64,000 nucleotides of DNA from an uncultured Bacteroidales bacterium (GTDB lineage Bacteria > Bacteroidota > Bacteroidia > Bacteroidales > Muribaculaceae): positions 186,001-250,000 of the forward strand of contig CACWNQ010000003.1 of assembly GCA_902762385.1 (NCBI GenBank). The letters are read 5' to 3'. The position numbers and the translations under genes were made by a program. The notes beneath the pieces were generated by a model. It was given only the letters and a program-made list of their open reading frames with translations, was not told the DNA's origin and did no database searches. Positions 8,332 to 16,520 of the stretch are shown piece after piece (the stretch's first letter is position 1; every line of letters starts with the position of its first letter).

Positions 8332-9462
8332 ATGAAAAAAGTTTTTACACTCTTAACTGTAATGATTGCGGCATTGCAACTGATAACAGCCAATGCTGAA
8401 ATTACCACTCCTGTAGCTTACGACGCTACCGATGTTACCAATCACACCATGACTGCCCATTGGAGTGCTTGCCCTGGCGCAATAAGCTACACCTTGCGCA
8501 CCTACCCAATACAACTTGAGGGCCTGGTTTTCCGCGAGAAGTTCTCTGATATTACTGCCAATGATACCTTCGAAGCCGATGACGAAGGCTATGTAGGATT
8601 GGGCGACAATGCCGACAACATGGGATGGTATGGTCGCTACCTGCAAGCAACCGATGGCGGAATCGTGATTAACAATGGTGGTTATCTTAATCTATCTGGC
8701 TCTGAAACCAATTTAAGGATCTATCCATATGTTAAGAAATATACGATTGTCTTCAAGGTAAAAGCCTACGGCAACGACACCAATTGCAAGCTCAGGTGCT
8801 CTCCAGGTGGTACCACTAATGACGTGGTTTTGGATTTAGGTCCCGAGGAGACAACCTACACCATGGTAATAGACAGGGACACTGAAGCCTATGGCCACAA
8901 TTATCAGGCGATGCTCTATGCCGGCTTCATGTTCCAGAACATGACTTATGAGCCAGGCAATAATCGTGTAGTAGTTAGCGAGATAAAGTTCTATTGGGGC
9001 GATTACAGTGAGCCACAAGCTCAAACTGAACTTTCTCCTAAGGATCTTGCAATAGATTGGAGCGGCGACACCACCTATATAAAAAACATTCCTGCCGACA
9101 GCACCAGCTTAAGTTTTGTTCCAGGCACAATTACATATCATTTTATTTCCAATTTCTCTTACTGGCACTATGATGTGAAGGCCATATATGCTGATGGCCA
9201 AGAGAGTGACTGGTCTAACCAAATCACCTATACTGTATCACCATGGCCCGAATTCCTTGAAGATGTGGATGACGATGATCCCACAGTCATTGCTGGTGAT
9301 GTGAATGGCGATGGAGAAGTGACAGCGGCCGACATCACGGCACTCTATACCTACCTGCTAACAGGCGACATGAGCGACATCGTCAATGGAGACCAGGACA
9401 ACGACGGCGAAATCACCACTCACGATGTGACAACAGTTTATGAAATACTTCTAGGCGCTTAG
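8332..9462 (+). CDS. short secreted fn3-insert protein with dockerin
   Basis: A 376-aa exported protein and the smallest member of the dockerin array. A signal peptide (1-20) is followed at once by the split fn3 domain (about 22-305; ITTPVAYDATDVTNHTMTAHW, then FREKFSDI opening the insert, then SNQITYTVSPWP closing the fn3). An acidic linker (about 305-318, DVDDDDP) and a dockerin (322-376) complete it. No enzymatic motif is visible. It is related to the second half of the protein at 6372 and looks like the minimal fn3-plus-dockerin unit. It has its own promoter and terminator. Confidence 0.83.
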   Translation: MKKVFTLLTVMIAALQLITANAEITTPVAYDATDVTNHTMTAHWSACPGAISYTLRTYPIQLEGLVFREKFSDITANDTFEADDEGYVGLGDNADNMGWYGRYLQATDGGIVINNGGYLNLSGSETNLRIYPYVKKYTIVFKVKAYGNDTNCKLRCSPGGTTNDVVLDLGPEETTYTMVIDRDTEAYGHNYQAMLYAGFMFQNMTYEPGNNRVVVSEIKFYWGDYSEPQAQTELSPKDLAIDWSGDTTYIKNIPADSTSLSFVPGTITYHFISNFSYWHYDVKAIYADGQESDWSNQITYTVSPWPEFLEDVDDDDPTVIAGDVNGDGEVTAADITALYTYLLTGDMSDIVNGDQDNDGEITTHDVTTVYEILLGA

Positions 9463-9483
9463 AAAAAACGCCGTTTAACCTAT

Positions 9484-9516
9484 AGAGCCGTCCCCATTTG
9501 GGTAACGGCTCTTTTT
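9484..9516 (+). terminator. rho-independent terminator after the gene at 8332
   Basis: AGAGCCGT (9484-9491) pairs with ACGGCTCT (9505-9512), with a further C/G stack inside and a T-run after it. Confidence 0.83.
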
Positions 9517-9539
9517 GTAGGCACAACACCAACAAACAT

Positions 9540-9559
9540 GCATAACTGCATATTTATAA
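9540..9559 (+). promoter_or_regulatory. candidate operator, dyad ATAACT-N4-ATTTAT (copy 3)
   Basis: GCATAACTGCATATTTATAA carries the same dyad with one mismatch. It ends 62 bp before the -7 box of the C10 peptidase gene at 9712. Confidence 0.45.
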
Positions 9560-9598
9560 CAAAATTCAAAAATAATAATCAATTCTGCTAGCAAAAAA

Positions 9599-9629
9599 TT
9601 GTTCAAAACAAAGAATTTATATAACTTTG
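9599..9629 (+). promoter_or_regulatory. promoter of the C10 peptidase gene at 9712
   Basis: TTG (9599-9601), a 20-bp spacer and TAACTTTG (9622-9629), then AAGGCTTTTT. Confidence 0.72.
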
Positions 9630-9711
9630 AAGGCTTTTTGAGAAAAAACAACTAATACATACTTAAATAGTACTATATAATACACAATCAAGTTATAATA
9701 TACATTTATCT

Positions 9712-12700
9712 ATGAAAAAGTTTTTATCGCTGTTAGCTGTGGCCATGGTTGCGGTGCAATTGTGGGCAGCGCCTGTTGACGTTTCAACAGCAAAGAGTAA
9801 GGCTGAGCAATACCTTGCGCAAAAGGTGTATGCTGGCAAGTACATGGCCCCAGCGGCCACTCAAGCAAAGCTCATCAAGACCGAGATGGGCGAGAAAGCA
9901 CAAACTCCTGTATATTACATTTTCAACACAGCTTCCACCTTCGTTATCGTTTCGGGTGACGACCGCGCCGAGGAAATCCTCGCAGTTGGCGACAAGCCCC
10001 TCTTGCTTGAACGCATCCCCAAGAACATGCAGGTGTGGCTCGACGATTACAAGGAGCAACTCGACTGGCTTCTCACTCACCCCGATGCCAAGGTTAGCAA
10101 ACCCACTACCTTCAAGTCTAGTGCCCTTGAAAAATCTGTCACAGGCCCATTGATGACAGCCCTCTGGGACCAGGCCGCACCCTACAATAACCTGTGTAAG
10201 TTTACATATAGTGGCACCACCTATACTTGCGTGACTGGTTGTCCCGCCACTTCAGCATCGATGGTGCTTTACTTCTGGAAATACCCCACCGAGCAGGTAG
10301 GTCCTCTTCCCTCTTATTCCTCTACGCTTGACATTGGTGGCGGTTACTGGGGTAGTAACGAAGTGAACTTCACCTATCCATCTCTTCCAGCCACCACTTT
10401 TGACTGGGACAACATGAAAGACAAATATGGCACTTGGTATGACGAAAATGGCGTTTCTCATAACGAGACCTACACCACCGAGCAGGGTGCAGCAGTAGCT
10501 ACCCTGATGCGCTATGTGGGTCAGGCCGAGCACATGATGTATGGCGTTAATGCTAGCGGAATCTACACATCTGAGGCGCAGAATGTGGCCGACATGTTCA
10601 TTCTCTTCGGCTATGATGAGGCCACCACTCGTCTGGTGCACAAGTCAAGTTACAGTGAGACAAACTGGGCCAATCTGCTTCAAACCGAGATGGCCGAGGG
10701 ACGTCCTGTAGTATACATGGCAGTAGACCCAAGTGCTGGTGGTCACGCATTCAATGTTGACGGATATGACTCTAGCCTTAACAAATATCACATCAATTTT
10801 GGTTGGAGCGGCGACGGTAACAACTGGTGTGTAATGAACGCTTTCTCCGATGGCGGTGGCTACACCTTCAACAGCGACCAGCAGATGGTTATCGGCATCC
10901 AGCCTCCTATGGGTATGATTAAGGCCAATCCTTCTGAGGTAAACTTCAACGGCTTTGCAGGCGAAACCTATACTCAGACCGTGAGAGTTCAGGCCCGCAA
11001 CATCGAGAACAATGTTGATATCGCATTGAGCGGTGACAATGTTTACAGCATCAGCCACACAACTATCACTCCAACTGAGGCCGCCAATGGGGTTGACGTA
11101 GTGGTTACCTACGCCCCCACCCAGGCTGGCAACACCAGTGCAACTATCACCCTCTCGTGCGCCGACGAGGAAGTGGAGACTGTTACCGTGCCCATCACCG
11201 GTGTGGCCGCACCACGCGTTCCCACACTGCTTGTTGAGCCCGAGAGCCTTGACTTCGCTGCCACACTCGACAAGACAGTGACAAAGACTATCACTGTTAC
11301 TGGTGCCTTCATTACCAGCGACGTTACCGTAACACTTAACGACACCAAGGGTGTGTTCACTGTATCACCAACTACAATCTCACAAAGCAGCACCGATGTC
11401 AACACTCCTGTAAATGTTGCTGTATCGTTTAATTCGGCAACCGAGGGTAGCTTCACTGGCTCAATCACATTTGCCAGCGAGGGCGCCGAGAGCAAGACTG
11501 TAAACCTCACTGCTATAGCACGTGATGGTGGCACCGCTGCCGACCCATTCCTCAATATCGCCAACTATGAGACCATTGACGAGGCTGGCGCTAATGTAGA
11601 TGGCATGAGCACTATCTACAAGTACACCGAGTATGAAGAGCAAGAGAGTGCTTGGCTCACTGTCTCTAACTACGGTGCACAAAAGGCTGATGCAAGCCAG
11701 AACTGGTTGACTAGCTCATCGCTCTCACAATATAGCAACTCTTGGAATGCAAGCGACGTGTTCCCAGGACAAAGTGCTTACTTTGGTAGCAACCAGGCTT
11801 ACTCGGTTTATGGAAGCGGAAATCAAGCATACTATGTGACCAATTGTACTCAAGTCAAGGCCCTTGTTAAGGGTGGCAGCTACGGCAGCTCTATGGCAAG
11901 CTTGGCAATCTATGAGTGCTCGCTCAATGCCAACGGCACTGTCACTCCTTCAAGTAGTGCAGTTGACACTAATACAGGCAGCGACGGAGTTATCACTTCG
12001 GCTGAGCTCGATGAGTCAAAGATTTATAAGGTGCAACTGACTGGTGGCGGCTCTTATCCCGACCTCCTGGAGATTGGCTTCAAGACTCCACTCAATCAAT
12101 ATGAGATTCCAGTGGCTAATCCTGCCACCGAGATTACTGCTAGCAGTTTCCTCGCTAACTGGAACCTGTGCGAGGGTGCCGACAGCTACATCTTGCGTGT
12201 TGTGCCCAAGAACTACGACATCCTCACCGAAGGGTTCTCTAAGTGCACTAAGGCAGGCTCTATGGATATAGGAAACAATCTTGACAACTACATGGACAAT
12301 GCCGGCTGGACAGGCTCTAAGCTCTACGAGAACATTGGCGGCATTCGTTTTGGTACAGGTTCTTCGGTTGGTACTTTGACATCTCCTGACCTCACACTGA
12401 CCGACAACAAGGTTACTGTAACCTTCAAGGCTAAGGCATTCAACAAAGATACCAACTGCGGCTTCAAGGTTTCTTGTGGCAGCGCAAGTGAGACAGTCAC
12501 TCTTGCCGACAACAACGAGGAAACCTACACTGTAGTCCTTGACTGCAATGCTAGTGCTGGCCAGAAGATTAAGTTTGAGACCGTTGCCAATGGCAAGCGA
12601 GTAATCCTTACCAGCATTCACGTCATCGATGGCGAGCACACTAGCAAGTCGATTGATATCGACGGAGTGACATTCACTGGCATCACTACTAGCAGCTATA

Positions 12701-12990
12701 AGGTTACCGACCTTGATCCTGCCACCACCTACCTCTATGACGTTAAGGCCGTGTTTGGTGCTAAGCAAAGCAAGTGGTCTAACCTGATTTCGGTAACCAC
12801 ACTGAGTGGCATCATCGGCGACGTGAACGGTGACGGTGAGGTTAACTCTTCTGACATTACCGCTCTCTACACCTTCTTGCTCACTGGCGACATGAGCGAC
12901 ATCGTTAATGGCGACCAGGACGGTGATGGTGAAATTAACGCTCATGACATTACAGTGGTTTACGAAATCATGCTCGGATCTAAGAAGTAA
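9712..12990 (+). CDS. secreted C10 family (streptopain-like) cysteine peptidase with dockerin
   Basis: A 1092-aa exported protease. A signal peptide (1-20) precedes a propeptide of the C10 inhibitor type (about 22-130). The catalytic domain (about 145-400) has Cys177 in GCPATSASM, His345 in GGHAFNVDGY and Trp365 in NFGWSG, which match the catalytic Cys, His and Trp of SpeB. After it come two ASH-like Ig modules (about 403-505 and 506-605) and the unrecognised 190-residue module (about 608-795). The split fn3 domain (about 798-1030) has its insert from FSKCTKAGS to the IHVIDGEH strand. A dockerin (1036-1092) ends the protein. All catalytic residues are present. It is the most complete architecture in the array. 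Confidence 0.93.
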   Translation: MKKFLSLLAVAMVAVQLWAAPVDVSTAKSKAEQYLAQKVYAGKYMAPAATQAKLIKTEMGEKAQTPVYYIFNTASTFVIVSGDDRAEEILAVGDKPLLLERIPKNMQVWLDDYKEQLDWLLTHPDAKVSKPTTFKSSALEKSVTGPLMTALWDQAAPYNNLCKFTYSGTTYTCVTGCPATSASMVLYFWKYPTEQVGPLPSYSSTLDIGGGYWGSNEVNFTYPSLPATTFDWDNMKDKYGTWYDENGVSHNETYTTEQGAAVATLMRYVGQAEHMMYGVNASGIYTSEAQNVADMFILFGYDEATTRLVHKSSYSETNWANLLQTEMAEGRPVVYMAVDPSAGGHAFNVDGYDSSLNKYHINFGWSGDGNNWCVMNAFSDGGGYTFNSDQQMVIGIQPPMGMIKANPSEVNFNGFAGETYTQTVRVQARNIENNVDIALSGDNVYSISHTTITPTEAANGVDVVVTYAPTQAGNTSATITLSCADEEVETVTVPITGVAAPRVPTLLVEPESLDFAATLDKTVTKTITVTGAFITSDVTVTLNDTKGVFTVSPTTISQSSTDVNTPVNVAVSFNSATEGSFTGSITFASEGAESKTVNLTAIARDGGTAADPFLNIANYETIDEAGANVDGMSTIYKYTEYEEQESAWLTVSNYGAQKADASQNWLTSSSLSQYSNSWNASDVFPGQSAYFGSNQAYSVYGSGNQAYYVTNCTQVKALVKGGSYGSSMASLAIYECSLNANGTVTPSSSAVDTNTGSDGVITSAELDESKIYKVQLTGGGSYPDLLEIGFKTPLNQYEIPVANPATEITASSFLANWNLCEGADSYILRVVPKNYDILTEGFSKCTKAGSMDIGNNLDNYMDNAGWTGSKLYENIGGIRFGTGSSVGTLTSPDLTLTDNKVTVTFKAKAFNKDTNCGFKVSCGSASETVTLADNNEETYTVVLDCNASAGQKIKFETVANGKRVILTSIHVIDGEHTSKSIDIDGVTFTGITTSSYKVTDLDPATTYLYDVKAVFGAKQSKWSNLISVTTLSGIIGDVNGDGEVNSSDITALYTFLLTGDMSDIVNGDQDGDGEINAHDITVVYEIMLGSKK

Positions 12991-13042
12991 CATATCACAA
13001 GCTCCCTAAACTGGCATTATACTCCAGTAGGGCATAATTTAG

Positions 13043-13080
13043 AGCCGCTCCCCCTATTGCAAGAGGGGGCGGCTTTTTTA
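13043..13080 (+). terminator. rho-independent terminator after the C10 gene at 9712
   Basis: AGCCGC plus a C-run (13043-13054) pairs with a G-run plus GCGGCT (13064-13074) with one bulged T. A run of six T follows. Confidence 0.85.
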
Positions 13081-13101
13081 AAAGACAATAATAAATTTAA
13101 A

Positions 13102-13109
13102 TATCTTTT
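13102..13109 (+). promoter_or_regulatory. weak -7-like box directly before the C10 gene at 13113
   Basis: TATCTTTT, one base off consensus, ends 3 bp before the ATG. No TTG stands at the right distance. If used, the transcript would start at or next to the start codon. Otherwise this gene depends on read-through past the terminator at 13043. Confidence 0.25.
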
Positions 13110-13112
13110 TAG

Positions 13113-16100
13113 ATGAAAAAAATCTTTCTACTCACCATTGCAATTGTTGTGGCTTGTGCTGCAGCGATGGCTGCGCCTGTCGATGCAACATCGGCCAAGG
13201 CTAAAGCCGAGCAATATCTTGCTCAAAAGGTCTATGCCGGCAAAATCATGGCCCCTAGAGCTGCCGATGCCACTCTCATCAAGACCGAGATGGGCGAGAA
13301 AGCACACGCTCCAGTGTACTATATCTTCAACACGGCCACAACCTTTGTGATTGTTTCGGGTGATGACCGTGCCGAGGAAATTCTTGCCATCGGTGATAAA
13401 CCACTCAATCTTGAGAACATGCCCAAGAACATGCAGGCATGGCTCGACAACTACAAGCAGCAGCTCGACTGGCTCCTCACCCACCCCGATGCGAAAGTCG
13501 ACAAACCCACCTCCATCAAATCACCCATACTTAAGGGTAATTACCCCATAGGGCCATTGTTGACAGCCCTTTGGCACCAAGGAACACCCTATAACGACCT
13601 GTGTCATTTCACCTACAATGGCACCACCTATGAGTGCTACACCGGTTGTGCTGCCACTTCGGCGTCGATGGTTCTGTACTACTGGAAATACCCCACACAT
13701 CAAGTGGGACCAATTCCCTCCTACACAACCACCCTCGACATTAGTGAGTATAACAGCGTTACCTACACCTACCCCGCACTTCCCGCTGTCACCTTTGACT
13801 GGGAAAACATGATTGATGACTACACCAGCCCACAGGCAACTGGCTATACCACCGAGCAGGCTGCAGCCGTAGCCACCCTGATGCGCTATGTGGGACAGAA
13901 AGAGCACATGATGTATGGCACCGAGGGCAGTGGCATCTTCACCAGCGACACTCAGGTTATCGCCGATATGTACATCGACTTCGGATATGACGCAACCACT
14001 TGCCGATTTGTGAGAAAAAGCGACTATAGCGAGGAACAATGGGCGCAGATGGTGCAAGAGGAGATTATCAATCATCGCCCAGTTGTGTACTGCGGCGTTG
14101 ACGTGGGCGGCGCTGGAGGACACGCCTTCAATGTCGACGGTTATGACCCTAGTCAAAACAAGTATCACGTGAACTTTGGCTGGAGCGGAGAGGGCAACAA
14201 TTGGTGTGCCATGAACGCGTTCTCAGCTCGCAGCTACACATTCAGCGACAATCAGCGCATGGTGCTCGGCATCCAGCCACCCGTGGGCCGTGTCATTGCC
14301 AATCCTGGAGAAATTAACTTCAATGGCTTCGACGGTGAAACCTATACCGAGGTTGTGAAAGTGAATGCTGTCAACATCGAGAGCAATATCAACGTTGCCT
14401 TGACAGGTTCGGAATTCTATAGCATCAATGCAACCACCATAACTCCCGAGCAGGCGGCCAGCGGCTACGATGTAACCATCACCTATGCTCCCACCCAATC
14501 TGGTGATAGCGAGGCAATGCTCACCCTGAGCTGCGCCGATGATGATGTGGAGACCGTTACTGTGCCCATTGCTGGTGCAGCAATGCCACGTGTTCCCACT
14601 CTGCTTGTCGACTCTGCTTCGCTCACCTTTACCACTACCAAGTCGCAGCCATTAACCAAGACCATCGCCCTCACTGGCGCATTCTTGACCCACGACGTGA
14701 CTGTAACACTCAACGACGAGAATGGTGTTTTCACTGTTTCGCCCACTGCTATTCCTCAAAGCAGCACCGACGTCAACACTCCGCAGGCTGTTACCGTTAC
14801 TTTCAACTCGGCCACCGTGGGTGAATACAGCGCATCTATCACATTCACCAGCGAGAACGCACAGAGCAAAACCGTTCAACTCACAGGAAAGATTGTTGAT
14901 GGAGGCACTGCCAGCGATCCATATCTTGACCTCGCCAAGTATGAGACTATCGACGAGGCAGGATGGAGCACAAGCGACATCCCGAACCTGTATCGCTACA
15001 CCGAATATGAGGACCAAGACTGCGCTTGGCTCACCGTTTCCAATTATGGCGTGATAATGGCCAACTCCACACAGGAATGGTTTACAAACAATATCACTAC
15101 CACTTATGGCACATCGTGGAATGCGACCGACATATTCTTGGGCGACGACAGCTATTTCGGCTCCAAGGCCAGCTATGCCGCCGACTGGAATGGCCTCAAC
15201 CAGTATTTCTATGTCACCAACTGCACTCAGGTTAAACAGTATGCCTACAATCGCAACTCTACCTACCCATTGATTATGCGCATCTATGAGTGCACGCTCA
15301 ATCCCGATGGATCGGTAACAGCCGGAACCACTCCCATCGACACTAAGCAAAGTTCGGTCTACAACACTACCGAGGTAATTACATCGGGAACGCTCGATGC
15401 GGCAAAGATTTACATGGTTCAAATCTATAATGATTATTCCTACCTCTATGAGATAGGCTTCAAGACTCCGCTCAGCAACATCGAGACACCTATTGCAATA
15501 GCTGCCACCGACGTGAAGCCCAACGGATTCACAGCCAACTGGACCCTATGCCCAAGCGCAACAAGCTACACTCTGCGCGTTATGCCTAAGCCTGCTGCAA
15601 CCTTGCTCATGACCGAGACATTCCCAGGTTGCACCACTGCCGGTTCAATTGACGTGGGTAACAGTCTCGACAACTACCTCGACAACCCAGGTTGGACCGG
15701 TAGCAAGCTCTACACTGCCGTCGACGGACTGCGCTTTGGTACTGGCAGCTCAATAGGCACCCTCACCAGTCCCACCCTCGACCTGAACGCCGACAGCAAG
15801 GTGAGTGCGAGAATCAAGGCAAAGACCTTCAACAACGACACCAACTGCGAGCTCAAGATTTCCTGTGGCGACAATAGCGAGACAATCACTGTGCCAAGCA
15901 ACGAAGTTGCCGAGTACACTATCGTTCTCGACTGCACTGCTGCCGACCATAATGTGAAATTTGAGACCACCACTAAGGCTAAGCGCGTAATCATCACCGA
16001 AGTGGAGCTCTACTCGGGCGACGTGACCAAACCAGCAAAAGACTTTGGTGAAACCATCTTCACTGGCATTACCGACCTCAGCTATGCTGTCACCGGTCTG

Positions 16101-16373
16101 CAGACTGCCACAACCTATCTCTATGACGTGCGTGCCGTGAATGGTGACATGCAAGGCAAGTGGTCAAACAAGATTGAGGTTGCCACTCTCGCAGGCTGCC
16201 TTCCTGGCGACGTGGACGGCGACGGAGTGGTGACTTCCTATGATGTCACTGCACTCTACAACTTCCTGCTTAATGGCGACGACAGCGGCATCGTTAACGG
16301 TGACCAAGATGGCGACGGAGTAATTACCGCAAGCGACATCACCACCGTTTACAGCATCCTGCTGGGAAATTAA
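13113..16373 (+). CDS. secreted C10 family (streptopain-like) cysteine peptidase with dockerin
   Basis: A 1086-aa paralogue of the preceding gene. The signal peptide (1-20, ACAAAMA) is nearly identical to that of the M6 peptidase at 35673 rather than to its C10 neighbours. A C10 propeptide (about 22-132) and a catalytic domain (about 145-398) follow, with Cys179 in TGCAATSASM, His337 in GGHAFNVDGY and Trp357 in NFGWSG. Two ASH-like Ig modules, the 190-residue module (about 605-790) and the split fn3 (about 793-1025) come next. The fn3 insert (residues about 828-965) is missing from the otherwise close paralogue at 23315. A dockerin (about 1031-1086) ends the protein. It lies only 122 bp after the previous gene, with a terminator between them and no clear promoter. 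Confidence 0.93.
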   Translation: MKKIFLLTIAIVVACAAAMAAPVDATSAKAKAEQYLAQKVYAGKIMAPRAADATLIKTEMGEKAHAPVYYIFNTATTFVIVSGDDRAEEILAIGDKPLNLENMPKNMQAWLDNYKQQLDWLLTHPDAKVDKPTSIKSPILKGNYPIGPLLTALWHQGTPYNDLCHFTYNGTTYECYTGCAATSASMVLYYWKYPTHQVGPIPSYTTTLDISEYNSVTYTYPALPAVTFDWENMIDDYTSPQATGYTTEQAAAVATLMRYVGQKEHMMYGTEGSGIFTSDTQVIADMYIDFGYDATTCRFVRKSDYSEEQWAQMVQEEIINHRPVVYCGVDVGGAGGHAFNVDGYDPSQNKYHVNFGWSGEGNNWCAMNAFSARSYTFSDNQRMVLGIQPPVGRVIANPGEINFNGFDGETYTEVVKVNAVNIESNINVALTGSEFYSINATTITPEQAASGYDVTITYAPTQSGDSEAMLTLSCADDDVETVTVPIAGAAMPRVPTLLVDSASLTFTTTKSQPLTKTIALTGAFLTHDVTVTLNDENGVFTVSPTAIPQSSTDVNTPQAVTVTFNSATVGEYSASITFTSENAQSKTVQLTGKIVDGGTASDPYLDLAKYETIDEAGWSTSDIPNLYRYTEYEDQDCAWLTVSNYGVIMANSTQEWFTNNITTTYGTSWNATDIFLGDDSYFGSKASYAADWNGLNQYFYVTNCTQVKQYAYNRNSTYPLIMRIYECTLNPDGSVTAGTTPIDTKQSSVYNTTEVITSGTLDAAKIYMVQIYNDYSYLYEIGFKTPLSNIETPIAIAATDVKPNGFTANWTLCPSATSYTLRVMPKPAATLLMTETFPGCTTAGSIDVGNSLDNYLDNPGWTGSKLYTAVDGLRFGTGSSIGTLTSPTLDLNADSKVSARIKAKTFNNDTNCELKISCGDNSETITVPSNEVAEYTIVLDCTAADHNVKFETTTKAKRVIITEVELYSGDVTKPAKDFGETIFTGITDLSYAVTGLQTATTYLYDVRAVNGDMQGKWSNKIEVATLAGCLPGDVDGDGVVTSYDVTALYNFLLNGDDSGIVNGDQDGDGVITASDITTVYSILLGN

Positions 16374-16416
16374 CTCTTTTCATAGCACCAGATTGAGGCC
16401 GCGTATATTTTTCACT

Positions 16417-16450
16417 AAATGCAAGTATTTTCTTTAAAATACTTGCATTT
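16417..16450. repeat. 15-bp perfect palindrome overlapping the promoter at 16443 (operator and/or terminator)
   Basis: AAATGCAAGTATTTT (16417-16431) and its exact complement (16436-16450) enclose a CTTT loop. The right arm contains the TTG of the -33 element of the next gene. The same block recurs at 18495-18530. It could end transcription of the C10 gene at 13113, bind a regulator, or do both. Confidence 0.7.
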
Positions 16451-16473
16451 TTGCATTAAATTGTTTATATTCG
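16443..16473 (+). promoter_or_regulatory. promoter of the LRR gene at 16521
   Basis: TTG (16443-16445), a 20-bp spacer and TATATTCG (16466-16473). The -7 box departs from TAnnTTTG but is identical, with identical spacing, in the promoter at 18522. Confidence 0.55.
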
Positions 16474-16520
16474 CAACCAAAATGAATGATTTAATAATAA
16501 CCCATTAAACCCAAACACTT

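Noticed and set aside
12016-12993. A 325-codon open frame on the minus strand under the C10 peptidase gene at 9712
   Set aside because: Antisense shadow. The same shadow recurs under homologous parts of the other array genes.
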